Source: Microbispora catharanthi (lineage in GTDB: Bacteria > Actinomycetota > Actinomycetes > Streptosporangiales > Streptosporangiaceae). From it: a stretch of 64,000 nucleotides of DNA. The notes under the pieces are model-generated. The model was not told the origin of the DNA and ran no database searches. It was given only the letters and a program-made list of their open reading frames with translations. Of this stretch, positions 50,707 to 58,835 are shown piece by piece. Made by a program: the position numbers and the translations under genes. How positions within the stretch are numbered: position 1 is the stretch's first letter; every line of letters starts with the position of its first letter. The stretch lies in NCBI RefSeq assembly GCF_006334915.2, contig NZ_VDMA02000015.1, positions 124,001-188,000 on the forward strand, written 5' to 3'.

Positions 50707-50997
50707 ATGAGCGACCAGCCGCCCGAGTGGGCGAGAAATCTTGAGAAGGCGGCGATCGAGGCGGCCAGGGCCGTCGAACGCGCCGGCCGGGCACTCGGCA
50801 AGGCGGTGGAGCAGGCAGGGCGCACCGCCAAGGCCCAGGCGGCCATGGCGGCCGCCTACCAGGCTGACCTGGAGGCGCTGGAGACGGTGCTGCGGGCCCT
50901 TCCCGCGGAGCAGGTCAGGGACATCTCGGCGGCCGCGGCGGTGGTGACGGCGACCGCCGACCAGGTGCTGGCCCAGACGCCGAAGGACGACCTCTGA
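50707..50997 (+). CDS. small helical hypothetical protein
   Basis: A 96-residue Ala-rich, almost wholly helical protein (NLEKAAIEAARAVERAGRALGKAVEQAGRTAKAQAAMAA), starting at ATG 50707 after AGAGGAC. There is no signal peptide. The heptad-like Ala/Arg/Glu pattern suggests a coiled coil or amphipathic DNA- or membrane-associated helix. No family recognised. The 225-bp upstream gap holds the wall-hydrolase terminator and its own promoter. Confidence 0.6.
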   Translation: MSDQPPEWARNLEKAAIEAARAVERAGRALGKAVEQAGRTAKAQAAMAAAYQADLEALETVLRALPAEQVRDISAAAAVVTATADQVLAQTPKDDL

Positions 50998-51203
50998 GCC
51001 GGTGGCAGCGGATGCGGCCGGATCCTCCCCCAGAGCGGAGGGCAGGAGCGACGTGCCGATGTCCACAGCCTGTGGACGACCACACGGCCCTGTGCTTTTC
51101 CCACCCCTTGTGGTTTTCCGCAGCCCTGGGATGCGGCGCACCGGAGGGAGCCCGGCGGCGGCCCTCATGGTGACCGCATCGCCCGGCTTCTAGCGTCACC
51201 CGC

Positions 51204-51593
51204 ATGGACACCGCGGAAATCGGAGGGATCGCCGGGTGGGCGATGGAGCTCACCGAACGCCTGGGCGCGCCGGGCGCCGGCGTCGCGATCGCCCTGGAGA
51301 ACCTGTTCCCTCCACTGCCCAGCGAGGTCATCCTGCCGCTCGCCGGGTTCACCGCCGCGCGTGGGGACATGAGCCTGCTCGCCGCCCTCCTGTGGACGAC
51401 CGCAGGTTCCGTCGTGGGGGCGCTCGCGCTCTACTGTGTGGGCGCGCTGCTCGGCCGGGAGCGTACGGTGGCCGTCGCGGCGCGTCTGCCGCTGGTCAAG
51501 ATCTCCGACATCCAGAAGGCGGAGGCGTGGTTCGCCCGGCATGGTGTGAAGACGGTGTTCTTCGGGCGCGGCCGGGGACCCCATGCCCGTTGA
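51204..51593 (+). pseudogene. DedA-family membrane protein, C-terminally truncated
   Basis: This 129-residue frame matches the N-terminal two-thirds of DedA (SNARE-associated) proteins: LFPPLPSEVILPLAGF, then WTTAGSVVGALALYCVGALLGRE and AWFARHGVKTVFFGR. Normal members continue GRM(V/I)P with conserved Arg and Pro and about 80 more residues with two helices. Here the frame ends GRGRGPHAR and no continuation is found downstream in any frame. A deletion has probably fused its middle to the region upstream of the kinase. Confidence 0.65.
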
Positions 51594-51657
51594 CCGGCCG
51601 CTCCCCGGGCAGGTCCGCCTGCCGTCCCGAGCGGTGCGAACCGCCGCGAAGGAGCCG

Positions 51658-52800
51658 ATGAACGTCGCACGCGCCCTCAGGATCCTCGCGGCGCTGGTCA
51701 TCGGCACGCTGACGGCGGTCGTCGAGCTGGCCTGCCTTCTGATGGCCGCGCCGGTCGCCCTGCTCTGCCTGCCGCACCCCGGCGCGCGACGGGCCGGGGA
51801 ACGGGTGCTGCGGGCCGTGGCCGTACGGCTGGCCCAGGTCGAGATCCGCAGGCTCGGCCTGCTCGGCGGGTTCGACCTCGCCGCCGGGACCGGGCGGCTC
51901 ACCGGGTATCTCGCGGCCCGGTGGCCGGTCGGCCTGCTCGGCGGCCTCGTGCTCTTCCTGCTGTGGCTGGGGGTGAGCGAGGGGGTGCGGCTGGTGTGGG
52001 GCTGGGCCCACGGGGAGAACCTCGACGGCATCCCGCCCACTCCCGGCGTGCTCGCCTACATCGGAGTCGCCGGGGTGGTGCTGCTCTTCCTCGACATCAT
52101 GGGCATCCAGGGCGTCGCCGCCCTGGAACTGCGGATCGCCCGCCGCTTCCTCGGCCCCAGCCCCACGGAGCTGCTGGAGCGCCGCATCGACGAGCTGGCC
52201 AGGACCCGCGCCGGCATCGTGAGCGCGGTGGACCAGGAGCGACGCAGGATCGAGCGCGACCTGCACGACGGCGTGCAGCAGCGGCTGGTGGCCCTCGCCG
52301 TGCTGATCGGGCGGGCCCGGCGCGGGCGCACCCCGCAGCTACTCGACGACCTGCTTCACCAGGCCCACGAGGAGGCCCAGGAGGCCCTGCGCGAGCTGCG
52401 CGAGGTCGCCTGGCGGGTCTACCCGGCCGAGCTCGACACGCTCGGGCTGCGCGAGTCCCTGGCCGCCGTCGCCGAGCGGGCCGGGATACCCGTCACGGTC
52501 GCGTACGGCCTGACCGCGCGCCCGCCCACCGAGGTGGAGACGGCGGTCTACTTCGTCGTACGGGAGGCCGTGACGAACGCCGCCAAGCACGCGGCGGCGG
52601 GGCAGGTCCGGGTGGAGATCCTGGAGGACGAGGACACGATCGTCGTACGGGTGCGCGACGACGGGCGGGGCGGCGCCGTCCCCGGCGGGGGCGGCCTGTC
52701 CGGGCTGGCCCGCAGGGTCGCCGCACTGGACGGCCGGTTCCGGGTGGACAGCCCTCCCGGCGGTCCGACCACCGTGAGCGCGGAGCTGCCCTGCGGGTGA
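51658..52800 (+). CDS. orphan sensor histidine kinase
   Basis: A 380-residue kinase. Hydrophobic helices (ILAALVIGTLTAVVELACLL, GLLGGLVLFLLWLGV, VLAYIGVAGVVLLFLDIM) precede the DHp H-box RRRIERDLHDGVQQRLVALAVL, with REAVTNAAKHAAAG and DDGRGGAVPGGGGLSGLARRVAAL in the ATPase domain. ATG 51658 follows AAGGAG; a longer start at 51583 overlaps the DedA frame. No response regulator gene is adjacent, unusual for this NarL-type class. Confidence 0.87.
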   Translation: MNVARALRILAALVIGTLTAVVELACLLMAAPVALLCLPHPGARRAGERVLRAVAVRLAQVEIRRLGLLGGFDLAAGTGRLTGYLAARWPVGLLGGLVLFLLWLGVSEGVRLVWGWAHGENLDGIPPTPGVLAYIGVAGVVLLFLDIMGIQGVAALELRIARRFLGPSPTELLERRIDELARTRAGIVSAVDQERRRIERDLHDGVQQRLVALAVLIGRARRGRTPQLLDDLLHQAHEEAQEALRELREVAWRVYPAELDTLGLRESLAAVAERAGIPVTVAYGLTARPPTEVETAVYFVVREAVTNAAKHAAAGQVRVEILEDEDTIVVRVRDDGRGGAVPGGGGLSGLARRVAALDGRFRVDSPPGGPTTVSAELPCG

Positions 52801-53081
52801 CCCTGGCCGAAGGCCGGATCCTCCTGCCGGAGGGCTCGTCCGGCCTGATCAGCGTGTCGTCGACGTACGCGCGCGCGTGACCATTTCGTGTGAACCGGTG
52901 ACTCCTCGCCGTGCGGCGCTATCGTCGGCGACATGACCGATCAATCGCGCGCTTGGGAGAACGTAGCCGTTCTAAGGAACCTCTAAAGGTGGCTGAAACC
53001 ACACCAGAGGCCGCGATGTTTCTGTTGTCCCCAAGACGCCGGTTCTCGTCCGGCGCGCTCAGTGGACGAAAGGGCATCACG

Positions 53082-54023
53082 ATGATGAAACGCACGCGGC
53101 TGGTCGTGGCCACGGTCACGCTCGCCACGCTGGCCGCGACTGGTACGGCCGCGGCGGCCGCGGCGGCCGATCCGCCCCCGACACCCGGCGCTGCGAAATC
53201 CGACTCCGCGACGGTCAAGGTAGACGGGAAGTCCAGGGCGGGCGCGGATGCCGATTTCGCCGCGATCGCGGCGAAACTCGGAGTGACGACCGAGCGGCTC
53301 GACGCCGCGCTGGTCGCGGCCAAGACGTCGCTGGCCAACTCGGCCGACCTCACACCGGAGGCCTTCGTCTCGGCGGTCGCGGCCAACCTGGGGCTGCCGG
53401 TCCCGCAGGTTCAGGAGGCTCTGGAGCCGATGGTCGCCGAGCCCGCGCCACGTGGTGACGACCAGGGCAAGCTGCACAGCACGGACAAGAAGGCCCCGGA
53501 CGACCCGCAGAACTCGTCAGACAAGCCCAAGGTGGGCGCGGATGCCGATCTCGCCGCGATCGCGGCGAAACTCGGAGTGACGACCGAGCGGCTCGACGCC
53601 GCGCTGGTCGCGGCCAAGACGTCGCTGGCCAACTCGGCCGACCTCACACCGGAGGCCTTCGTCTCGGCGGTCGCGGCCAACCTGGGGCTGCCGGTCCCGC
53701 AGGTTCAGGAGGCTCTGGAGCCGATGGTCGCCGAGCCCGCGCCACGTGGTGACGACCAGGGCAAGCTGCACAGCATGGACAAGAAGGCCCCGGACGGCCC
53801 GCAGGACTCGCCGTTCACCACCGACGCCGCGGCGGCGTCTGTGGCCGCGGCGCTCGGTGTCGATCAAGCCAAGGCCAAGGCCGCCCTGGCCACTGTGGTG
53901 GCGTGGGGCAGAGTCGATCCGACGTCCAAGGCCTTCGGTGACATCGCCGCCTCGCTCGGGGTCAGCTCCGACCAGCTCAATGCCGCGTTGAGCGATCTGA
54001 AGCGGTCACTGATCAAGGGCTGA
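53082..54023 (+). CDS. secreted helical protein with 98-residue tandem duplication
   Basis: A 313-residue exported protein. Signal peptide (RLVVATVTLATLAATGTAAAAAAA), then two near-identical units each with IAAKLGVTTERLDAALVAAKTSLA and FVSAVAANLGLPVPQVQEALEPM, linked by acidic/Lys-rich stretches, and a third divergent half-unit near the end (IAASLGVSSDQLNAALSDLKRSL). The helical hairpins recall ClpS- or marR-like sensor repeats but no family is certain. It is 51 bp upstream of the OmpR-type two-component genes on the same strand, so it may be regulated by them. The 281-bp gap before it shows nothing else. Confidence 0.65.
   Translation: MMKRTRLVVATVTLATLAATGTAAAAAAADPPPTPGAAKSDSATVKVDGKSRAGADADFAAIAAKLGVTTERLDAALVAAKTSLANSADLTPEAFVSAVAANLGLPVPQVQEALEPMVAEPAPRGDDQGKLHSTDKKAPDDPQNSSDKPKVGADADLAAIAAKLGVTTERLDAALVAAKTSLANSADLTPEAFVSAVAANLGLPVPQVQEALEPMVAEPAPRGDDQGKLHSMDKKAPDGPQDSPFTTDAAAASVAAALGVDQAKAKAALATVVAWGRVDPTSKAFGDIAASLGVSSDQLNAALSDLKRSLIKG
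53241..53510 (+). repeat. 270-bp tandem duplication, unit 1
   Basis: Matches 53535-53804 with only a few base differences, period 294 bp (98 codons). Confidence 0.85.
53535..53804 (+). repeat. 270-bp tandem duplication, unit 2
   Basis: The second copy of 53241-53510, in frame. A few differences, for example ACGG/ATGG near the Lys-rich linker. The near-identity implies a recent event or ongoing conversion. Confidence 0.85.
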
Positions 54024-54074
54024 CAGCCACCGCGTCTCACACAGCTTAAGGATCGACGGCGAGGATGGGCGACC

Positions 54075-54746
54075 ATGCGGATACTTGTGGTGGACGACGA
54101 CCCGGCTGTGCGGCGGTCCTTGGAGCATGCGTTGCGCCGGGACGGCTACGACGTGTCGTCCGCCGCCGATGGGGCGTCCGCCCTCGCCGAGCACGGCATG
54201 TTCCGCCCGGATGCGGTGGTTCTCGACGTCCTCATGCCCGAACCGAACGGGCTGGAGGTGTGCAGGACGCTACGTTCGGGCGGGCACGACACGCCGATCC
54301 TGATGCTCACGGCCCGGGACCTGGTCACCGACCGGGTCGCCGGGCTCGACGCGGGGGCCGACGATTACCTGGCCAAGCCCTTCTCCTTGGATGAGCTGCG
54401 GGCCCGCCTCAGAGCCCTGCTCCGGCGCAGCGGTGCCAGGGCCGAGGTGCTGCGCTTCGCCGACGTCGACCTGGACTTGAGCGGCTGCAGGGCCGAGCGT
54501 GCCGGCCGGCGCCTGGATCTGACCAAGACGGAGCTGTCCCTGCTGGAGCTGTTCCTGCGCAATCCTGGCCGGGTGCTGAGCCGGACCCAGATCTTCGAGT
54601 CCGTCTGGGGCTACGACTTCGGCCCGGAGTCGAACGCACTGTGGGTGTACATCAGCTACCTGCGAAGCAAGCTCGAAGCGGACGGCGGCAGCAGATTGAT
54701 CCAGACGGTGCGCGGCCTGGGGTATGTCCTGCGCGAGGAGCCGTGA
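54075..54746 (+). CDS. OmpR-family response regulator
   Basis: A 223-residue regulator similar to MprA. Receiver: LVVDDDPAVRRSLEHAL, phospho-Asp in VVLDVLMPEPNG, Lys in DDYLAKPFSLDEL. Winged HTH: LDLTKTELSLLELFLRNPGRVLSRTQIFESVWG and a closing IQTVRGLGYVLREE (in part). ATG 54075 follows GGCGAGGATGG. Coupled to the kinase by a GTGA overlap. Confidence 0.95.
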   Translation: MRILVVDDDPAVRRSLEHALRRDGYDVSSAADGASALAEHGMFRPDAVVLDVLMPEPNGLEVCRTLRSGGHDTPILMLTARDLVTDRVAGLDAGADDYLAKPFSLDELRARLRALLRRSGARAEVLRFADVDLDLSGCRAERAGRRLDLTKTELSLLELFLRNPGRVLSRTQIFESVWGYDFGPESNALWVYISYLRSKLEADGGSRLIQTVRGLGYVLREEP

Positions 54747-56092
54747 ACCTGCGCACCCGGCTGGCCATCGCCGGCGGTTCCGTGGTCGCGGGCGCCCTGG
54801 TGCTCGTGTCGGTGGTCCTGTATCCGGCCGTGAACGCCAACCTCCGCGGCCAGATCGACAGCTCGCTGGTCGTGGCCGCCGACCAGGCACCGAACGTGGC
54901 CGCGGCCATCAAGGCCAAGTTCAGGGACGTCAACGGGGAGCCGGGCTTCCCGACTGTTCCGCTGGGGATCGGAAGCACCCAGCTGCAGATCGTGCCGGGC
55001 CCGGTCCAGGTCGGGCCGTCGACGGAGTTCGTCGACCTCACCGCCCGCGACGTCGCCGTCGCGAACGGCACCGCCGACGCCTACTTCCGTGACGCGGTCT
55101 ACAACGGCGTCGCCTACCGCGTCTTCACAGCCCAACTGCCCGAAGCTCCGGGGGCGCTCGTACGCACGGCCATCCCGGAGTCCGATCCGGCACCCACGCT
55201 ACGCGAACTCGCCTGGCTGCTCGCCGGCTCGACGGTGGCCGCCGGACTTCTGGCAGCACTGGCCTCACGCCTGGCAGCACGCCGCGTCCTACGCCCGGTG
55301 CACCAGCTCACCGAGACCGTCGAACTGATCCGCACGACCGGCGACCTGTCCATCCCGATCCCCGCCGACAGCCGGGACGAGATCGGCCGGCTCGGCTCGG
55401 CGTTCGCGGCGATGACCGCCGCCCTGGACGAATCGGTCGGCGCCCAGCGCCGTCTGGTGGCCGACGCCTCGCACGAACTGCGCACACCACTGACGAGCCT
55501 GACGGTGAACCTCGAGCTGCTGGCGGAAAACCCGGCCGACGCGCAGGCCCCACTCCTCGCCGCCGAAGCGCTCGGCCAGGCCGGCGAACTCACGACATTG
55601 GTCAACGACCTGATCGACCTGGCCCGCTACGGCCAGGCCCCGTTCCACACCGAAGACGTCCGCCTCGACCTCGTCGCCGAGCGCGTCGCGGCCCGCGCGG
55701 CGCGTCGGGCGCCGCAGATCGAATTCGAGCTGACCTGCGCGCCCACTCTCGTCCACGGAGACCCCGACGCCCTGGAACGCGCCGTCGCGAACCTCGTCGA
55801 CAACGCCGTGAAATGGAGCCCGTCCGACGGCCGGGTCAGGATCAGCGTCAAGGCGGGCACCCTCGAGGTCGCGGACGGCGGCCCGGGGATCCCCGACAGC
55901 GACCTCGAATTCGTCTTCGACCGCTTCTACCGATCACCCGCGGCCCGTGCGCACCCTGGCTCCGGACTGGGCCTGGCCATCGTCCGACAGGTCGCCGAGG
56001 CTCATGGCGGGACGGCCGAAGCCGTGCCGTGTCAAAGCGGCGCGTTACTGCGGCTGATACTGCCGACGTCTATCGAACACGCGGAGCCCTAG
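54743..56092 (+). CDS. HAMP-containing sensor histidine kinase
   Basis: A 449-residue HK: helix 1 (LAIAGGSVVAGALVLVSVVLYPAV), a periplasmic sensor loop (about 30-155), helix 2 (LAWLLAGSTVAAGLLAALASRLAA), HAMP, then HisKA (VADASHELRTPLTSLTVNLELLAENP) and HATPase (NLVDNAVKWSP, DGGPGIPDSDLEFVFDRFYR, SGLGLAIVRQVAEAHGG). GTG 54743 overlaps the regulator's stop. It signals to the preceding regulator, with the duplicated secreted protein as a possible accessory. Its stop lies within the stem of the terminator below. Confidence 0.95.
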   Translation: MNLRTRLAIAGGSVVAGALVLVSVVLYPAVNANLRGQIDSSLVVAADQAPNVAAAIKAKFRDVNGEPGFPTVPLGIGSTQLQIVPGPVQVGPSTEFVDLTARDVAVANGTADAYFRDAVYNGVAYRVFTAQLPEAPGALVRTAIPESDPAPTLRELAWLLAGSTVAAGLLAALASRLAARRVLRPVHQLTETVELIRTTGDLSIPIPADSRDEIGRLGSAFAAMTAALDESVGAQRRLVADASHELRTPLTSLTVNLELLAENPADAQAPLLAAEALGQAGELTTLVNDLIDLARYGQAPFHTEDVRLDLVAERVAARAARRAPQIEFELTCAPTLVHGDPDALERAVANLVDNAVKWSPSDGRVRISVKAGTLEVADGGPGIPDSDLEFVFDRFYRSPAARAHPGSGLGLAIVRQVAEAHGGTAEAVPCQSGALLRLILPTSIEHAEP

Positions 56093-56122
56093 GCACACCC
56101 CCGCTGATGTGCCTAGGGCTCC
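56083..56122 (+). terminator. hairpin at the end of the TCS operon
   Basis: Perfect 14-bp arms GGAGCCCTAGGCAC and complement with a 12-nt loop. The left arm contains the kinase TAG. It could be a terminator, or the end of the adjacent IS remnant. Confidence 0.6.
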
Positions 56123-56196
56123 GTGGAGTCGGCTTGGTGCTCGATGACGGCGTTGTCGAAGCAGTCGCCGATCGTCACCGCGCCGCGCCCGACCGC
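56113..56196 (-). pseudogene. IS3-type transposase remnant (DDE C-terminal piece)
   Basis: The minus-strand frame contains TIGDCFDNAVIEHQ, matching the conserved S(V)GDCYDNAxxE of IS3/IS481-like transposases, including the catalytic Glu region, and then ends at a TAG after ADSTEP. No other part of an IS is seen and the frame is broken upstream. It lies between the kinase terminator and the end of hydrolase paralogue 2. The left boundary is approximate. Confidence 0.55.
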
Positions 56197-56240
56197 GGCG
56201 CAGCCTTCGGCCCGCCTGAAGATCCGGCCGCCGTACAGCC

Positions 56241-56972
56241 CTAAGCGAGGTGCCGGGCGAAGAACCGCAGCGAGCTGTCGATCTCGAACTCGGGGATCTC
56301 CCCGTGGTTGCCGGGATTGGCGTGCAGCGTCTTGTCGGCCGACCCCAGAGCGTCGAACAGCGCCAGGCCCTGGGCCCGCGGCACCTTGTCGTCGTCCCAC
56401 TGGAGCAGGAACCGCACCGGGACGGTGACCCGGGCGGCGGTCTCGGCCAGCCCGTCCACGCCGAGCAGGCCCAGCACCGCCGCGCGGACCCGGGGTTCCG
56501 CGGCGACGAAGGGCACACCGAGCCCGCAGCCCATCGACATGCCGCAGTAGCCCACAGGGCCGGCGCCGACGACGTCGAGTTCCCGCACCGCGGTCAGGAC
56601 CGCCTGCCATTCCGGGACGGCGTGGTCGGCCAGGAACGTATGCATGGTGGCGAGATGCGGGGCGATGTCCCCGCCTGCGGCCATGCCCGCCCGCAACCCG
56701 GCCACGACCCGGGCGAACTCCTCGGTCTTCGGCCGATCGCCATGGTTGGGCGCATCGACCGCGACCACCGCGTAACCGCCCTCGGTGACGAAGCGGCGCG
56801 CGCGGGCCACGATGTCGGGGGCCTTCTTGTGCTGCCCGCCGCCGTGGCCCATCAGGATCAGGGGGCGAGCCCCGGCGGCGTCTTCCGGCGTCCACAACAC
56901 ACCGGGAACCTCGCCGAGGGTGAACAGCTGTTCGGTGACGCCGTCCGACGACGTCTGAGAGATGAAGCGCAA
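56241..56972 (-). CDS. alpha/beta hydrolase-family protein, paralogue 2
   Basis: A protein of about 243 residues, closely related to the 38.9-kb copy: EVPGVLWTPEDAAG, ILMGHGGGQHKKAPDI, AVDAPNHGDRPKTEEF, an elbow-like GYCGMSMGCGLGVPF (Ser present, unlike Asn in paralogue 1), QWDDDKVPRAQG and LHANPGNHGEIPEFEIDSSLRFFARH. The start is a TTG at 56972, after GAAAGG. As in paralogue 1 it follows a leader with the same GAGGAGGTGAGACC block and its neighbour is a two-component system. It keeps the catalytic Ser, so is the likelier active enzyme. Confidence 0.78.
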   Translation of the reverse strand: MRFISQTSSDGVTEQLFTLGEVPGVLWTPEDAAGARPLILMGHGGGQHKKAPDIVARARRFVTEGGYAVVAVDAPNHGDRPKTEEFARVVAGLRAGMAAGGDIAPHLATMHTFLADHAVPEWQAVLTAVRELDVVGAGPVGYCGMSMGCGLGVPFVAAEPRVRAAVLGLLGVDGLAETAARVTVPVRFLLQWDDDKVPRAQGLALFDALGSADKTLHANPGNHGEIPEFEIDSSLRFFARHLA

Positions 56973-57058
56973 AGCGTTTCACGCCTTTCGGGATGCCTTC
57001 TGCGGGCGCTCCCTAGACCATGCAACGGAGGGAGCCCCGACCTGTCACAGCGTTGATC

Positions 57059-57072
57059 GGTCTCACCTCCTC
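57059..57072 (-). promoter_or_regulatory. leader block upstream of hydrolase paralogue 2
   Basis: The minus-strand GAGGAGGTGAGACC equals that at 39822-39835 upstream of paralogue 1. The 86 bp from here to the paralogue 2 start includes GCCTTTCGGGATGCCTT, also shared. The codon aligned with the paralogue 1 leader start is ATC. Confidence 0.6.
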
Positions 57073-57180
57073 AGGTCGCAGCGATATGCACGGCGGCGCC
57101 GAACATATCACCACACCTCGCAGAGCTCCCAGTGGTTTACCCGGCACCAGGAGCGCTGCGCGGCTTCCCCATCGAGCGCG

Positions 57181-57957
57181 TCAGCGTCGCGCAGTGTGGA
57201 GTGCGTCAGTGTCGAGTGCGTCAGCGTCATCCGTGAGTTCCGCGCGCTTGGCGGCGGCGACCACCGAGACCCAGGCCATGGCGACCAGCACACCGACGCA
57301 GAGAGTGAGGGAGCCGGCCCGCCCGCCGGACATGGCCCATCCGTTGCCCAGCAGAAGGGCCAGGCCGCCGAGACGGGAGGCGACCGCGTGCCCGGCCCGC
57401 CCCGCGCGGGCGAAGTGCCGGCCGAGGACGAAGCAGGCCGCGATGAGCGCGGTGAAGGCCACCGAGCCGGCCGCCATGTGCAGCATCGCGTGCCAGCTCA
57501 TCCCGGCCGGGGCCCCCAGCGGGGTGCCTGCGGGGAAACCGTCCCCCGGGTCCATGCTGAAGGCTCCGGCCGCCGCGAGTCCGGCGCCCTCGACGAGCAG
57601 CAGCCTGGGCGCCCACGTCCCTCCGGGCGTCCCGTGCATGACCCTGCGCAGTCCGATCGCCCCGGCGACCGTCAGCACGGCGGTGATCCAGAAGGTGCCG
57701 ATCTGCAGCCACCCGAGGTCGCCGGTGCTGAGCATGCTGAGCGGGTGACGGAGCAGGTCGAACCCCTCGCGGGTGAACGCCTGCGTCAGCGAGACGATCC
57801 CGAAGACGGGGGTGGAGAGCACGGCGCAGGTGAGCAGCGCACGCGTCGATCCCGTGAAGCCCGTCGAACCCGGCGTGGCGCGCCGCGCGGCCGGCCGCAC
57901 GGTGATCTCGTTGGTGAGCTCGGTGGCGAGCTGGGTCGTGTCCTGCGTGGTGGTCAT
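57181..57957 (-). CDS. DUF998-family membrane protein
   Basis: A 258-residue protein with about six helices, including LLTCAVLSTPVFGIVSLTQAF, IGTFWITAVLTVAGAIGLRRV, and conserved SMDPGDGFPAGTPLGAPAGMSWHAMLH, typical of DUF998. Role unknown; an export or stress-related integral membrane protein. The C-terminus is Asp/Ala/Leu/Thr-rich and encoded by short repeated bases (GTGCGTCAG type). ATG 57957 has GGAACTGCC before it. It ends 208 bp before the hydrolase leader. Confidence 0.82.
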   Translation of the reverse strand: MTTTQDTTQLATELTNEITVRPAARRATPGSTGFTGSTRALLTCAVLSTPVFGIVSLTQAFTREGFDLLRHPLSMLSTGDLGWLQIGTFWITAVLTVAGAIGLRRVMHGTPGGTWAPRLLLVEGAGLAAAGAFSMDPGDGFPAGTPLGAPAGMSWHAMLHMAAGSVAFTALIAACFVLGRHFARAGRAGHAVASRLGGLALLLGNGWAMSGGRAGSLTLCVGVLVAMAWVSVVAAAKRAELTDDADALDTDALHTARR

Positions 57958-58384
57958 GGCAGTTCCCTTCTTCGGCGTCCCGGTCTTCCCTGTCCGGGCT
58001 TCAGCGCTCTCCGGTCCCTGAGGTCCCGGGCTTCAGCGCTCTCGGGGCCCCGAGGTTCCGGGCTTCGTGTTCCGGTCCTCGGTGGTCCCGGCCGGTGCGG
58101 TGTCCGGCCTCGCTCACGCGTCGAACGGCGGCCGCGCGATTCGACCACCCGTGCCCAGCCGCACCGTCCGCCTGCCGCTTACCCCGCCCACCTGCGGCGT
58201 CAGCCACGGCTGCGCATTCCCTGTCACATGCGCATTCCCTGTCACATCCCGATAGAGGACCAGGTCACGACGTGTCAGGATCGGAGCCCGTCGATTCCGG
58301 CTCGTCCCTTACGACGTGTAGGTGACGGCAGGGACCGGCGAACGGCCCGGCCGGCCACTGGACCGAAGAAGAAGGAGAACGACG
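57958..58384. other. 427-bp divergent intergenic region
   Basis: Separates the minus-strand DUF998 gene and the plus-strand DGPF gene. It holds direct GGGCTTCAGCGCTCT-type repeats (about 58006-58050) and the perfect 18-bp tandem repeat at 58211-58246, plus likely promoters. No coding sequence is supported. Confidence 0.65.
58211..58246. repeat. perfect 18-bp tandem repeat upstream of DGPF gene
   Basis: TGCGCATTCCCTGTCACA occurs twice head to tail (58211-58228, 58229-58246), 139 bp before the DGPF start. It could be a binding-site pair. Confidence 0.8.
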
Positions 58385-58747
58385 ATGCGGTTTCTGATGA
58401 CCACCAAAGGCGGCTCCCGGACGCCGGACGCGGCGATGATGGCCGAGATGGGCGCCTTCATCGAGGAGATGACCAAGGCGGGCGTGCTGCTGGCCACCGG
58501 CGGGCTGGAGCCCGGCGGCTTGCGGATGATCTCCTCCGGCGGCGAGATCACCGTGACCGACGGCCCCTTCACGGAGGCCAAGGAGGCGATCGTCAGCTTC
58601 GCCCTGATCGAGGCGCGGTCCCGAGAGGAGGCCGTGGAGCTGGCCCGCCGCTTCTGGAAGATCGTCGGCGACGGTGAGAGCGCGATCCAGCAGGTGTTCG
58701 GCCCCGAAGACGGCCCCGAAGACGGCCCCGGGGCCGGTCCCCGCTGA
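58385..58747 (+). CDS. DGPF/YCII-domain protein (ECF42-associated)
   Basis: A 120-residue YCII-like protein with the signature VTDGPFTEAKEAIVSFALIE. Proteins with a DGPF motif are routinely encoded beside ECF42 sigma factors and are thought to be their signalling partner or target. The start ATG 58385 follows AGAAGGAG and the sigma-fusion gene is next, 88 bp downstream. The tail is GPEDGPEDGPG-rich. Confidence 0.88.
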   Translation: MRFLMTTKGGSRTPDAAMMAEMGAFIEEMTKAGVLLATGGLEPGGLRMISSGGEITVTDGPFTEAKEAIVSFALIEARSREEAVELARRFWKIVGDGESAIQQVFGPEDGPEDGPGAGPR

Positions 58748-58835
58748 CGCCGGAGATCGTCGGCGAGGGCGTGATGAAGCAGGTGACGTACGCGCCGGGT
58801 TGCGCGGCGGACGGGCCGATGCTGTCATCGGTCGG

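Noticed and set aside
48998-51168. A 733-codon minus-strand frame over the wall-hydrolase genes
   Set aside because: Antisense shadow; the plus strand holds complete M23 and amidase genes with signal peptides.
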